In this document: one piece after another, positions 35,559 through 45,400 of the stretch | Numbering within the stretch: the first letter of the stretch is position 1 | How the letters are laid out: each line of letters starts with the position of its first letter | Source: Mesorhizobium sp. BR1-1-16 | GTDB taxonomy: Bacteria > Pseudomonadota > Alphaproteobacteria > Rhizobiales > Kaistiaceae | Length of the DNA stretch: 64,000 nucleotides | Reading direction: 5' to 3' | Assembly (NCBI RefSeq): GCF_020165495.1 | Contig: NZ_JAIUIE010000003.1 | Coordinates: 248,001 to 312,000 of the forward strand | Program-made: the position numbers and the translations under genes | The notes under the pieces: generated by a model | Told to the model about the DNA's origin: nothing | Databases searched by the model: none | What the model saw: only the letters and a program-made list of their open reading frames with translations

Positions 35559-36371
35559 ATGACCGACGACTTTATCCTGACCGAACCGGCCGCGAGCGGC
35601 GTGCAGCGTCTCGTCGCCCGCTTCGGCGGCCATGCCTATGATCCGCATCGGCACGAGACTTATGCGATCGGCGTCACGCTCTCCGGCGCACAGGGATTTC
35701 GCTATCGCGGCGCGGGCCGGGTCAGCCGTCGCGGCCAATGCATGGTGCTGCATCCGGATGAATTGCATGACGGCCGTGCGGCGGCACCGGACGGTTTCCT
35801 CTACCGGATGGTCTATATCGAGCCGGCGCGGATTGCCGAGGCGCTCGGCCAGCCCGGCGCGCTTCCCTTTGTCGGCGAGGCGGTCGCAGCCGATCCTCGG
35901 CTCGCCGATCTGCTGACCGAGATTTATGCCGGCTTTCCGCATGCGGCCCCTCCCCTTGCTGTCGACGGGTTCCTCGCCGAACTCGCCGCGTTGCTGGCCC
36001 GGCGCGGCGGCTTGCAGCCGCAAGCGACAGCGCCGCCGGTTGCAGCCGTCACGCGCGTGAAGGCCTTGCTCGAAGCGGAATTCGACCGGCCGATCGGCTC
36101 GGCCGATCTCGAGCACGTGTCCGGCATGGACCGTTTCGAGACGGCGAGACACTTCCGCCGCTTCGCGGGCACCTCCCCGCACCGCTATCTCGTCGGTCGC
36201 CGGCTGGCGGCCGCGCATGAGCTGATCGCAGGCGGCGCGGCGCTGTCGGATGTAGCGGCACGCGTCGGCTTCGCAGACCAGAGCCACATGACGCGCGCCT
36301 TCAAGGCGCGCTACGGCATGACACCCGGCCGCTTCCGGGCACTGGTGACAGCCGGCACGGACGCGGCATGA
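35559..36371 (+). CDS. AraC-family transcriptional regulator
   Basis: A 270-residue regulator with an N-terminal cupin-like sensing domain (HAYDPHRHETYAIGVTLSGAQ, with metal-type histidines) and a C-terminal pair of helix-turn-helices (about 165-265). The last HTH shows LSDVAARVGFADQSHMTRAFKARYGMTPGRFR, the AraC signature. The ATG at 35559 is preferred; a GTG three codons earlier is possible. Its stop overlaps the start of the next LysR gene by 4 bp, so the two regulators are co-translated, although the AraC target is more likely the divergent DUF2000 gene. Confidence 0.9.
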   Translation: MTDDFILTEPAASGVQRLVARFGGHAYDPHRHETYAIGVTLSGAQGFRYRGAGRVSRRGQCMVLHPDELHDGRAAAPDGFLYRMVYIEPARIAEALGQPGALPFVGEAVAADPRLADLLTEIYAGFPHAAPPLAVDGFLAELAALLARRGGLQPQATAPPVAAVTRVKALLEAEFDRPIGSADLEHVSGMDRFETARHFRRFAGTSPHRYLVGRRLAAAHELIAGGAALSDVAARVGFADQSHMTRAFKARYGMTPGRFRALVTAGTDAA

Positions 36372-37300
36372 TGGATCCGCTCCGGCTCGGCCTCGTCTCA
36401 CCCAAGCTGCATTATTTCCAGCTCGTCGCCAGGCTCGGTTCGATCCGCAAGGCAGCGCGCATGCTGAATGTCGCGCCCTCCTCGATCAGCCGCGCCCTGG
36501 CGCAATTCGAGCAGGAGCTCGACACGCCGCTGTTCGATCGCCAGACGCGGCGGCTGAAGCTGACCAGCGCGGGCGAACTGATGCTCTACCGGGCCCGCGC
36601 AAGCGGCGCCGAACTCGCGCGCGCCATGAGCGAACTCGGCGAGTTGAAGGGTCTCCGGCGTGGCGCCTTTTCCATCGCGGTCGTCGAGAGCGTCGCGCGC
36701 GGGCTCACCGCCGAGGCGCTGGCAATCTTCTGGCAACGCTATCCCGAGATCACGGTCGACATGCGCGTCGTCGATTCGCGTGGCGCCTTCGCCGCCGTCG
36801 CGGAAGGCGATTGCGAGATCGGCATCGCCTTCGACATCGCTGCGCCCAAGGCAACGCAGCGCCTCACCATCGTCGAACTCGGCATCGGCGCCCTGGTGAC
36901 GCCGGATCATCGCCTCGCCGGCCGCTCCGGCGTCCGCCTGCATGAACTGGCCGGCGAGCGCATCATCCTTTCGGACAATACGCTGTCGCTCGGCCGCGCC
37001 CTCGAAGAGGCGCTGGAGGCCTCGGGCGTCGGCGTCGTCAGGCGGATGCGCACCAACTCGATCGAGTTGATGGTCGATCTCGCCTGCCGCGGCCTCGGCG
37101 CCGCCTTGCAGACCCGGGTCGGCGTCGAGCGCGAGATCACCGACGGACGCCTCGCCTTCGTTCCGATCCGTGACCCCCGACTGAAGCCGCGCCGCCTGAC
37201 GCTGGTGACACGCGCGAAAGGCGAAACCTCCGACGCGGCGACCGCGCTTGCCGCGCAGCTCAGCCTCGCCATGGAACGGGCCGCCCGATCCAACGGCTGA
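36368..37300 (+). CDS. LysR-family regulator heading a catabolic cluster
   Basis: A 310-residue LysR regulator. The helix-turn-helix is at about residues 17-60 (VARLGSIRKAARMLNVAPSSISRALAQFEQEL), followed by the ligand domain (FSIAVVESVARGLTAEALAIFWQRYPEI). The opening ATGATG overlaps the AraC stop. It is the nearest regulator to the catabolic genes starting at 37395, in the same direction, and probably controls them. The intervening 94 bp contain GTTGCGCTGGACGCAAC (37303-37319), an inverted GTTGCG/C-GCAAC dyad that may be its operator. Confidence 0.88.
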   Translation: MMDPLRLGLVSPKLHYFQLVARLGSIRKAARMLNVAPSSISRALAQFEQELDTPLFDRQTRRLKLTSAGELMLYRARASGAELARAMSELGELKGLRRGAFSIAVVESVARGLTAEALAIFWQRYPEITVDMRVVDSRGAFAAVAEGDCEIGIAFDIAAPKATQRLTIVELGIGALVTPDHRLAGRSGVRLHELAGERIILSDNTLSLGRALEEALEASGVGVVRRMRTNSIELMVDLACRGLGAALQTRVGVEREITDGRLAFVPIRDPRLKPRRLTLVTRAKGETSDAATALAAQLSLAMERAARSNG

Positions 37301-37302
37301 GT

Positions 37303-37319
37303 GTTGCGCTGGACGCAAC
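37303..37319. promoter_or_regulatory. GTTGCG dyad in front of the catabolic operon
   Basis: GTTGCGCTGGACGCAAC is an inverted repeat (GTTGCG pairs with CGCAAC around CTGGA) directly after the LysR stop and 76 bp before the first catabolic gene. A location between a LysR gene and its presumed target, with a T-N11-A-type spacing, suggests a regulator-binding site. Confidence 0.4.
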
Positions 37320-37394
37320 AGCGAGGCCGTCATTTTAGGGCTATGCGGTGCGCGAGACGCTTGCGATGCTCGATCATCACAAGGAACCGACACC

Positions 37395-37895
37395 ATGCAA
37401 CAGAGCGCGGTCGACGCCGTCCTCCGCGGCCTGAAAAAGGCCGGGGTCACGGTCGCCTGCTACCTGCCGGATTCACTGTTCAAGCCGCTCTACCCGGCAC
37501 TTGATGCCGATCCGGATATCCGCACCATCCGCGTCACCAATGAGGGCGAAGGCGCCGCGATCTGCGGCGGCGTCTTTCTCTCCGGCAAGCGCGCCGTGCT
37601 GGTCATGGAAAATTCGGGCCTTCGCGCCTCGGTCGAGCCGCTCGCTCGCATGGGCCTCGGCGCCGGCATCCCGGTCGTCATGCTGATGAGCTATCGCGGC
37701 GAGCTTGGCGAGAACAACTGGTGGGCCATCCCGCATGGCATCACCATGGAGCCGGTACTGGACGCTCTCCGCATTCCCTATCGCGTGGTGCGGGAGGAAG
37801 ACGAGATCGAGCGCGGGATTACCGACGCCTATGACTGGTCCTACGCCTCTTATTATCATTCGGCGGTAGCCCTCGGCGGGAGCGTCGTCCGATGA
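37395..37895 (+). CDS. ThDP-dependent decarboxylase, PYR-domain subunit
   Basis: A 166-residue thiamine-diphosphate-binding protein carrying only the pyrimidine-binding domain, like the alpha subunit of sulfopyruvate decarboxylase (ComD). The activating glutamate region is VTNEGEGAAICGGVFLSGKRAVLVMENSGL, followed by IPVVMLMSYRGELGENNWWAIPHG. It needs the next gene product to form the ThDP site. The 4-bp overlap with that gene shows they are made together. The likely reaction is decarboxylation of a 2-oxo acid to an aldehyde; the substrate is unknown. Coenzyme M synthesis is not expected here. Confidence 0.82.
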   Translation: MQQSAVDAVLRGLKKAGVTVACYLPDSLFKPLYPALDADPDIRTIRVTNEGEGAAICGGVFLSGKRAVLVMENSGLRASVEPLARMGLGAGIPVVMLMSYRGELGENNWWAIPHGITMEPVLDALRIPYRVVREEDEIERGITDAYDWSYASYYHSAVALGGSVVR

Positions 37896-38500
37896 AGCGC
37901 TATGACTGCATGAAGGCGCTGGCAGCCCGCCTCGACAACGAGCTCGTCATCCTCTCGCTCGGCGCCAGCGTCGACGAATGGTACAACGCGGCCCCGCATA
38001 TGCGCACCGCGAGCCTCTTCCAGCAGCAACTCGGCTGCGTCACGCCCGAGGCCTTTGGCCTCGCGGTCGGCCTGCCACATCGGCGGATCGTCTCGCTCGA
38101 TACCGATGGCGGCATGATGTTCAATCTCGGTATCCTCGCGACCGTTGGCAACGAGCAGCCGAAGAACCTCTTCATCGTCGTCTGGGACAATGAAATGTAC
38201 CAGTCGATCGGTGGACCGCCGACGCACACGGCCTCGGGACGTGTCGACATCGCTGCCATCGCCCGCGGTGCGGGCATCGACGAGGCTCATACCGCCCGTA
38301 CGATCGAGGAATTCGACGCCCATTGCGCCGCAGGGCTCGCCATCGACGCGCCTTATCTCGTCGTCGCCAAGGTGGCGGGCACCGTGCAGCCCGACATCAA
38401 GCGCAAGCATTCGGATGGACGCGAGGACAAGTATATCTTTGTCCGTCATGTCGAGGCGAGCGAAGGCATCACCATCATGGGGCCGAGCGAGCACAACTGA
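37892..38500 (+). CDS. ThDP-dependent decarboxylase, PP-domain subunit
   Basis: A 202-residue partner of the preceding gene, resembling the sulfopyruvate decarboxylase beta subunit (ComE) or the C-terminal half of phosphonopyruvate decarboxylase. The ThDP/Mg motif is D-T-DGG-M-x(23)-WDN (SLDTDGGMMFNLG, then IVVWDNEMYQS). The last 20 residues extend beyond the usual domain (RHVEASEGITIMGPSEHN). Its stop overlaps the ATG of the GMC oxidoreductase gene by one base, so decarboxylase and oxidoreductase are translationally coupled. Confidence 0.82.
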   Translation: MKRYDCMKALAARLDNELVILSLGASVDEWYNAAPHMRTASLFQQQLGCVTPEAFGLAVGLPHRRIVSLDTDGGMMFNLGILATVGNEQPKNLFIVVWDNEMYQSIGGPPTHTASGRVDIAAIARGAGIDEAHTARTIEEFDAHCAAGLAIDAPYLVVAKVAGTVQPDIKRKHSDGREDKYIFVRHVEASEGITIMGPSEHN

Positions 38501-40059
38501 TGCCCTATATCCGCGCCGCCTCGGAGCTTCGTCCCGCCTACGACTTCATCGTCATCGGCGGCGGCTCGGGCGGCTCGGTCATGGCGCGGCGCCTCACAGA
38601 GGGCAGCGACGCGACGGTCCTGCTGATCGAGGCAGGTCCGCTCGATCTCGGCATCCGCGAAATCGACGATCCGACGAAATGGGTGAGCCTGACGCGCGGC
38701 CCCTATGACTGGGGCTATGACTATGCCCCGACAGATCATGTGAATGGCCGCATCATCGGCATTCCCCGCGGCAAGGTGCTGGGCGGCTCGTCATCGATCA
38801 ACGCGATGATGTGGTATCGCGGCCATCCGTCCGATTATGACGCCTGGGAAACGGCGGGCGCGACCGGCTGGAACTTCGCCAGCTGCCTCCCCTATTTCAA
38901 GCGCTGCGAGGACTGGGAAGACGGCGAGACCGCGCTCCGTGGGGCCGGCGGACCGTTGCGCATCGAGCGCAGTGCCGAACCGCATCCGGTGGCGCTGGCG
39001 CTACGCGACGGCGCCATCGAGCTTGGCGTGCCACCGGTCGACGACCCGAACGGCCCGGTCAACGAAGGCGCGACGCTGTCCAACTTCAACATCGCGAGCG
39101 GCACGCGCTGGAGTTCCTCGCGCGGCTATCTCCGCCCCGTCGCAGACCGCCCACACCTCTCCATCCTGACCGGCTCGCTGGCGATGACGCTGAGCTTCGA
39201 AGGCAGCCGCTGCGTCTCCGTCTCGCATGTCGTCGATGGCGCCGTCGTCACCACGCATGCGCGGCAGGAGATCATCCTGGCGCTCGGCGCGATCGATACG
39301 CCGCGGCTGTTGCTGAATTCGGGTATCGGCGATCCGGCCGATCTGCGGCGGCTCGGCATTCGGGTGCAGACCGCGCTGCCGGGCGTTGGAAAGAACCTCC
39401 AGGACCATCCGCTGGTCCGCGCCGTCAATTTCCGCGCCAAGGGCCCGCTTCCGCCGATGCGCGATAATGGCGGCGGCTCGATGATCAACTGGAAAAGCCG
39501 GCCGGACGTCGAAAAGCCCGACCTGCACGCTTTCTGCATCCAGGGTCGCAGCGCGGTTCCCGAAATCGCCGCGGCGCATGATCTTTCCGGCGATGTCTTT
39601 GCCGTCGCGCCAGGACTGATGGGCTCGAAAAGCGTCGGCTACCTGAAGTTGCTCGAAGCGGGTCCCGGTGGGCGCATCGAAATCCAGCCGAATTATCTCG
39701 CTGAGAAGGCCGATCTCGATGCACTGGTGGCGGGTGTCGAGTTCGTGCTCGACCTCGCGGGCACCAACGCTTTCGCTGATCTCTTTGCCGGCTATGCAGC
39801 GCCAGCCGGACGGCTCGATCGGGTCGGAACTGAGCAATTCGTCCGCAATGCCTGCTCGACCTTCTTCCACACCTGCGGCACTGCGAAGATGGGCACCGAT
39901 GCGGACGCCGTTGTCGACCCGGCGCTGAAGGTGCGCGGCATCGAAGGGCTGAGCATCGCCGACGCGTCGGTGATCCCGCTGATTCCAACCTCCAACACGC
40001 ACGCTCCTGTGACGATGATCGCCGAGCGGGCGGCGGATTTCGTGCTGGGGAGAGCCTGA
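38500..40059 (+). CDS. GMC-family FAD oxidoreductase
   Basis: A 519-residue flavoprotein of the glucose-methanol-choline oxidoreductase family. The dinucleotide motif is FIVIGGGSGGSVMA near residue 17, the GMC signature is GGSSSINAMMWYRGHPSDYDAW, and the second is GAIDTPRLLLNSGIGD. The C-terminal active site shows HTCGTAKMG and SNTHAPVTMIAERAAD with the catalytic His/Asn pair. It probably oxidises an alcohol to an aldehyde or ketone, in sequence with the aldehyde dehydrogenase of this cluster. A 122-bp gap follows, which may hold a second promoter. Confidence 0.92.
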   Translation: MPYIRAASELRPAYDFIVIGGGSGGSVMARRLTEGSDATVLLIEAGPLDLGIREIDDPTKWVSLTRGPYDWGYDYAPTDHVNGRIIGIPRGKVLGGSSSINAMMWYRGHPSDYDAWETAGATGWNFASCLPYFKRCEDWEDGETALRGAGGPLRIERSAEPHPVALALRDGAIELGVPPVDDPNGPVNEGATLSNFNIASGTRWSSSRGYLRPVADRPHLSILTGSLAMTLSFEGSRCVSVSHVVDGAVVTTHARQEIILALGAIDTPRLLLNSGIGDPADLRRLGIRVQTALPGVGKNLQDHPLVRAVNFRAKGPLPPMRDNGGGSMINWKSRPDVEKPDLHAFCIQGRSAVPEIAAAHDLSGDVFAVAPGLMGSKSVGYLKLLEAGPGGRIEIQPNYLAEKADLDALVAGVEFVLDLAGTNAFADLFAGYAAPAGRLDRVGTEQFVRNACSTFFHTCGTAKMGTDADAVVDPALKVRGIEGLSIADASVIPLIPTSNTHAPVTMIAERAADFVLGRA

Positions 40060-40181
40060 GTGCCTGGCGCCGCCGAAAGAATAATCCTGCAGTTGTCAGC
40101 GTCGGCATGCGGCCGTTCGCGGCTATCGGATAGACTTCGGCACGCTCTTCCAGAAAACGATAAACGGACCCCGAGGGCCCC

Positions 40182-41555
40182 ATGACCGACACGATCTACG
40201 CCGCCGACTTCCTCCTCACCATGGATGCCGACAACCGGACCATTCCAGATGGCGCGATCCTCGTTTCCGGCAATCGCATCGCCGCCGTCGGGACGGCCAG
40301 CGACCTCACCAAGGCGCATCCGGAGACAGCGGTGGTCCGCCTCGCGGATCGCCTGCTGATGCCCGGTCTCGTCAACGCGCACATGCATTCCGGCCTCCTG
40401 CGCGGCACGGCCGAACATCTCCCGGTCTGGGACTGGCTGACGCTGCATATCAATCCGATGCACCGCGTGCTGAACGCCGAGGAAGCTGAAGTCGCCTCGC
40501 TGCTCTGCTACGCCGAGAGCGTACTCGGCGGAACGACGACGCTGGTCGACATGTGGCGCTTCATGGACGGCAGCGCCCGGGCGGCACAGACGATCGGAAA
40601 CCGCTTGGTCGCGGTGCCCTATGTTGGCGCCCATCCCGATTACAACTATTTCGAAAGCCTCGACGACAACGAGCGCACCATCGCCGACTGGCACGGCAAG
40701 GCCGGCGGCCGGATCAATGTCTGGGTCGGGCTCGAACATCTGTTCTATGCCGACGAAGCAGGCCAGCGCCGCGCCGTCGACATGGCGAAGCAGTATCGGA
40801 CCGGCTTCCACACCCACTGCTCGGAATCGAACATCGAGGCGGCCGAGTTCGACAAGCGCTACGGCAAGCGCGCGATGTTCGTACTCGACGAGCTCGGCTT
40901 CTTCGAGACGCCGCGCGCGATGATCGCCCACGCTGTCTGGCTGGACGAAAGCGAGATCGATTTGATCGGCCAGCGCGGCGTCTCCGTCGCACATAACCCG
41001 GTTTCCAACATGAAGCTCGCCAGCGGCATCGCCTCGGTCGAGGCCATGCTCGCCGCCGGAGTCGCGGTCGGCATCGGCACCGATGGTGAGAAGGAAAACA
41101 ACAATCTCGACATGTTCGAGGAGATGAAGGTCGCCTCGCTGCTCGGCAAGCTGAAGAGCCTCGATGCGGCCGCGCTCGACAGCTGGCCGGTGCTGCGGAT
41201 GGGTACGATCACCGGCGCGAAGGCCATTGGCATTGACCGGGAGGTCGGCTCGCTCGAGGTCGGCAAGAAGGCCGACTTCATCGCCGTACGCACCGATACG
41301 CCGCGGATGACGCCGCTTTTCGGCGTAGGCGAGTATTTCAACCTGCAGCACAATCTCGTCCACGCCGTGCGCGGCGGCGATGTCGACATGACGGTGATCG
41401 ACGGCGAAGTCGTCGTGGAGAACGGCGCGCTCAAGACGGCGGATCTCAAGGATCTCATCGCCCGCGCCCACGCCGTGGCACCCGGCCTCTTCGCGCGGCG
41501 CAAGGCCTGGCTCGCCGAGAATGGCGGCGGCTCGAAGCAATGGACCAAGGACTGA
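40182..41555 (+). CDS. Amidohydrolase (AtzB/TrzN/guanine deaminase-like)
   Basis: A 457-residue metal-dependent hydrolase of the cytosine-deaminase-like branch. Metal ligands are visible: H67-M-H69 in NAHMHSGLLRG, the histidine in FHTHCSESN near residue 210, AHAVWL near 250, and the aspartate in GIGTDGEKENNN near 300. Close relatives deaminate or dechlorinate purines, pyrimidines and s-triazines. Together with the molybdenum hydroxylase downstream this suggests a nitrogen heterocycle substrate. The active site is intact. It is followed 17 bp later by the oxygenase-like gene. Confidence 0.9.
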   Translation: MTDTIYAADFLLTMDADNRTIPDGAILVSGNRIAAVGTASDLTKAHPETAVVRLADRLLMPGLVNAHMHSGLLRGTAEHLPVWDWLTLHINPMHRVLNAEEAEVASLLCYAESVLGGTTTLVDMWRFMDGSARAAQTIGNRLVAVPYVGAHPDYNYFESLDDNERTIADWHGKAGGRINVWVGLEHLFYADEAGQRRAVDMAKQYRTGFHTHCSESNIEAAEFDKRYGKRAMFVLDELGFFETPRAMIAHAVWLDESEIDLIGQRGVSVAHNPVSNMKLASGIASVEAMLAAGVAVGIGTDGEKENNNLDMFEEMKVASLLGKLKSLDAAALDSWPVLRMGTITGAKAIGIDREVGSLEVGKKADFIAVRTDTPRMTPLFGVGEYFNLQHNLVHAVRGGDVDMTVIDGEVVVENGALKTADLKDLIARAHAVAPGLFARRKAWLAENGGGSKQWTKD

Positions 41556-41572
41556 CGGGGCGAAGGACTGAC

Positions 41573-42442
41573 ATGACCCGCACCACGGATCGCGTCGCGC
41601 TGGACGATTGGTACGCCGTCGAAACATCGGCCGAGCTCGGCGCGATACCCATGCGAAACCGACTACTGGGTCAGGACATTGTCAGCCGCCGGCTTGCGGA
41701 TGGCGCACCGCTGATCCGCGAGGTGCTGGACGATGGCAGCTTCGGTCCGCCCCTCCCCGTTGCCGAGCGTTACGGCTGCGTCTGGACCTCGCTTGGCACG
41801 CCGGTTCGGCCGATTGTCGACATCCCCGAAGCCGCCGAGACGGACCGTCGCTTCGTGCCCTGCGGCTGGGTCAAGATGCGTGCCTCGGGTCTCCGGATCG
41901 TCGAGAACTTCCTCGACATGGCGCATTTTCCCTTCGTCCATACCGATATTCTCGGCGCCGAGCCCTATACCGAAGTACCGCAATATCAGTCCGAAATCCG
42001 GCGCGATGTGGACGAGGTTTGGGCGACAAACTGCACCTTCTTTCAACCGCGCATTGCCGCGACGGAGGATAAGGGCGATTTCGTCCACCTGACCTACCGC
42101 GTCCCCTCGCCCTTCATCGTGATGCTCTATAGGGTCTGCCCGACATCGCCGAACCGCCTCGACGCCATCGCGCTGTTCATCCAGCCGATCGAGGAGGACC
42201 TCTGCCGCGCCCAGCCGGTGATGTATCTGGTCGACAGCCTGTCGACCCAGACGGCACTGCTGCGCTTCGAACAGGTCATCTTCCTGCAGGACCGCATCAT
42301 CGTCGAGAACCAGCGCCCGCTCCTGTTGCCGCTGGAGCCGCGGGCCGAGATCCCGACGCGCGCTGACTCGTCGTCCATCGCCTATCGCCGCTGGCTGAAG
42401 GAAAAGGGCATTCGATACGGCACCACGAACCGGGCCGCCTGA
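41573..42442 (+). CDS. Ring-hydroxylating oxygenase alpha-subunit homologue lacking the Rieske centre
   Basis: A 289-residue protein. The C-terminal catalytic domain of Rieske oxygenases (VanA / phenoxybenzoate dioxygenase type) is present, with the iron-binding pattern NFLDMAHFPFVHTDILG. The N-terminal part goes directly from WYAVETSAELG to VAERYGCVWTSLG, where normal family members have the Rieske block C-x-H-x(n)-C-x2-H. No such cysteine-histidine motif occurs anywhere in the protein; its cysteines are scattered and single. The frame is intact, so this looks like a clean deletion and not decay. It may act on electrons from another source or have a non-redox role. Confidence 0.8.
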   Translation: MTRTTDRVALDDWYAVETSAELGAIPMRNRLLGQDIVSRRLADGAPLIREVLDDGSFGPPLPVAERYGCVWTSLGTPVRPIVDIPEAAETDRRFVPCGWVKMRASGLRIVENFLDMAHFPFVHTDILGAEPYTEVPQYQSEIRRDVDEVWATNCTFFQPRIAATEDKGDFVHLTYRVPSPFIVMLYRVCPTSPNRLDAIALFIQPIEEDLCRAQPVMYLVDSLSTQTALLRFEQVIFLQDRIIVENQRPLLLPLEPRAEIPTRADSSSIAYRRWLKEKGIRYGTTNRAA

Positions 42443-42444
42443 CG

Positions 42445-45400
42445 ATGCGCGTCGCGACGCCGACGACGATCGAGGACGCCGCTAACCTTCTGGCCCGGTC
42501 CGGCAGCCGCGCGATCGCCGGGGGGACCCTGATCCAGCTCGGCTGGGCGCGCGGCGAATCAATGCCGGAATGCCTTGTCGACCTTTCGCGGCTCGACCTC
42601 TCCGGTATAGACACGGCGAGCGGCACCCTCCGCATCGGCGCCACCGCCCGCCTGGCCATCATCGAGCGCGATCGGCGCGTCGCGGACGGCTGGCCGCTGC
42701 TCGCCGAGGCCATCCGAAGCGTCGCGGCGGCGCCGGTCCGCAACCTCGCAACCATAGGCGGCAATATCGCTGGCGGAGTCGGCTGTCTCTGGCCGGCGCT
42801 TGTTGCGCTGGACGCATCAATCGATGTGATCACGGACGGCCATTTCGCGACGCTGCCGATCCTCGACTGGTTCACGCTGCCTGCTGGCGCGCTGTTGCTA
42901 GCCGTCCTGATCGGCCCGGTGCCGGCCGACGCGCGCGTAACTGTCCGCAAGACCGGCCTTCGCGCAGCCTTCACGCCGAGCATCATCGGCGTCGCTGCCG
43001 TGGCGCCGATCGTCAGTGGCGTTTTCAACGCGCCGATCATCGCCGCCGGCGGCGGCATCACCCGGCCGCAACGGCTTCGAGCGAGCGAGCGCTACCTGCA
43101 TGGACAGGCCTCCGACGCCGTCGATTGGTCGGCGTTCCGTGCGATCGCCGCCCATGAAATCGAAACGCAGTCGGACGCCTTCCGCAGCGCCCGCTATCGC
43201 AAGGCCGTCGCCGCCAACGCATTGGCGGCCGGCCTCGGCGGTACCACCTCTCTGCCGGCTGGACGGCCGTCCCGGCTGCGACAACCGACACAGCCGGGCG
43301 GCACGCATCAGAGCATCGCCGTCTCGCGCGAAAACCTTGCCGGCCGCTGGGGCGTGCGACCCGATATCGCCGCCAAGGTGGCTGGGCGCCTCATCTATCT
43401 GACCGACCGGCGCAGCGACGATATGCTGGTCGGGCGCATCCTCCGCGCCGGCATTCCGCACGGTCTCATCCGCACGATCGACACCAGCGCGGCGGAGGCG
43501 TTGCCCGGCGTCGTCGCGGTCGTCACAGCGGCCGATATCAAGGGCATCAACGCCTTCGGTATCGTCGAGCCGGAGCAGCCGGCGCTCTGCTTCGATCGCG
43601 TTCGACACGCTGGCGATCCGGTCGCGGCCGTCGCGGCGGGGGATGCCGAGACGGCCGCGCGGGCGCTCGCACTGATCTGCGTCGACTATGAGACTTTGCC
43701 TCTGGTCGGCAGCTTCGAAGCCGCCATGGCAGCGGACGCGCCGGCGCTTCATCCAGGCGGCAATCTCCGCCTGGAACTCAATCATCGCCGCGGCGATATC
43801 GACGCCGCCTTCGCCCGCGCCGCCCATATCGTCGAGGACATCTATGAGACGCCGCGCCAGATGCATGGCTTCATGGAGACCGAAGGCGGCGCCGTCATCC
43901 CCGAAGCCGATGGCTCGCTGACGGTGGCGGTCGGCGGGCAGCACGGCTCGCGCGACCGTTTGCAGCTTTCGCGTATCCTCGGCATGCCCGAGGAGAAGAT
44001 CCGCGTCATCACCTCGCCGACCGGCGGCGCCTTTGGCGGCAAGGATGAATTGACCGTGCAGCCTGCGATGGCGCTCCTGGCGCTGAAAACCGGCCGGCCG
44101 ATCCGTCTGCAGCTCGATCGCGCCGAGTCGGTTGTCGCCGGCATCCGCCGCAATCCGATGACGATCCGCATGAAGACGGCCTGCGATGCCGACGGCATTC
44201 TCATCGCGCAGTCCGTCGACGTCACGTCCGAATGCGGCGCCTATGCCTCGCTGAGCCCGGCCGTGCTCGAAACCGCGCTCGAACATGTCGCCGGCCCCTA
44301 CCGCATTGACAATATCACCAGCCGCGGGCGCCTCGCCTACACCAATAACGGCATCTGCGGTGCCTTTCGCGGCTTCGGCGCCAACCAGATGGTGTTCGCC
44401 ATCGAAAGCCAGATGAACCGCCTCGCACAGCTTGCAGGCCTCGACCCGGTCGAGATCCGCCGCAGAAACCTGCGCGTGCCCGGCGATCCCGGCTTCTTCG
44501 GCCACCCTGTCGCGCCGACCGAGCGCCTGTCCGAAATGCTCGACCAGGCGGCGCTGAACCCGCTCTGGCAGGCGCCGCGCGGCCGCGACGACAGGGGGCG
44601 GCTGATCGGCACGGGCATGGCGCTGCATCATCAGGGCACCGGCCTCGGCTCGCTGCCGCCTGATCCCGGCGGCGGGCGGCTGACCTTCCGCGCCGATGGC
44701 CGGATCGAGGCTGCCTTCGGGCTCGACGAGATGGGCCAGGGCGTCATGCCGGCGATCGAGGCCGCCGTTTCCGCCGCGCTCGGCTGCGCGCGGGCCGATA
44801 TCGTCGCGGTGGTCGGCGATACCGCGCTCGCGCCGGAATCGGGCTCGACCACGGCGGCGCGCGGCACCTATGTCATCTGGCGGACGGCACAGGAGGCCGG
44901 CCGGCCGTTTGCTGCTGCTCTCCTGACCCTCGCAGCGAGGACGCTTCGCCGACCCGCTGAACAGCTGGCGCTCGCGCCAGGCGGCATTCGCGATGCCGGC
45001 TCCAACAGCGGCGCTCTGCTCATGACCTTTGCCGAACTCGCCGCGAGCCTCGACGAGAATGAGCGGCCGGGCGAGACGGTGGCCTTCCACTTCCCAACCG
45101 CCGATTACAAGGATGGCAACGCCCGCTACGTCTTCTGTTTCGGCGCCGCCGTCGTCCGCGTCGCGGTCGATCCCGTCACCGGCATGGTCGCCGTGCTCGA
45201 TCTCGACCAGCACATCGCCGCCGGCCCGATCGTCGATCCGGCGGCCTATCTCGGCCAGATCGAGGGCGGCGGCGGCCAGGGGCTCGGCTTCACCCTGACA
45301 GAGGACGCGTTGATGCGGAACGGCGCCTATGTGACTGGCAATCTCGACACCTATATGCTGCCCTCGATCCGCGACGCGCCGCAGCGCATGCGGGTCACCG

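Noticed and set aside
39792-41627. Long minus-strand open frame opposite the amidohydrolase gene
   Set aside because: Shadow of the plus-strand gene in GC-rich DNA; no recognisable protein.
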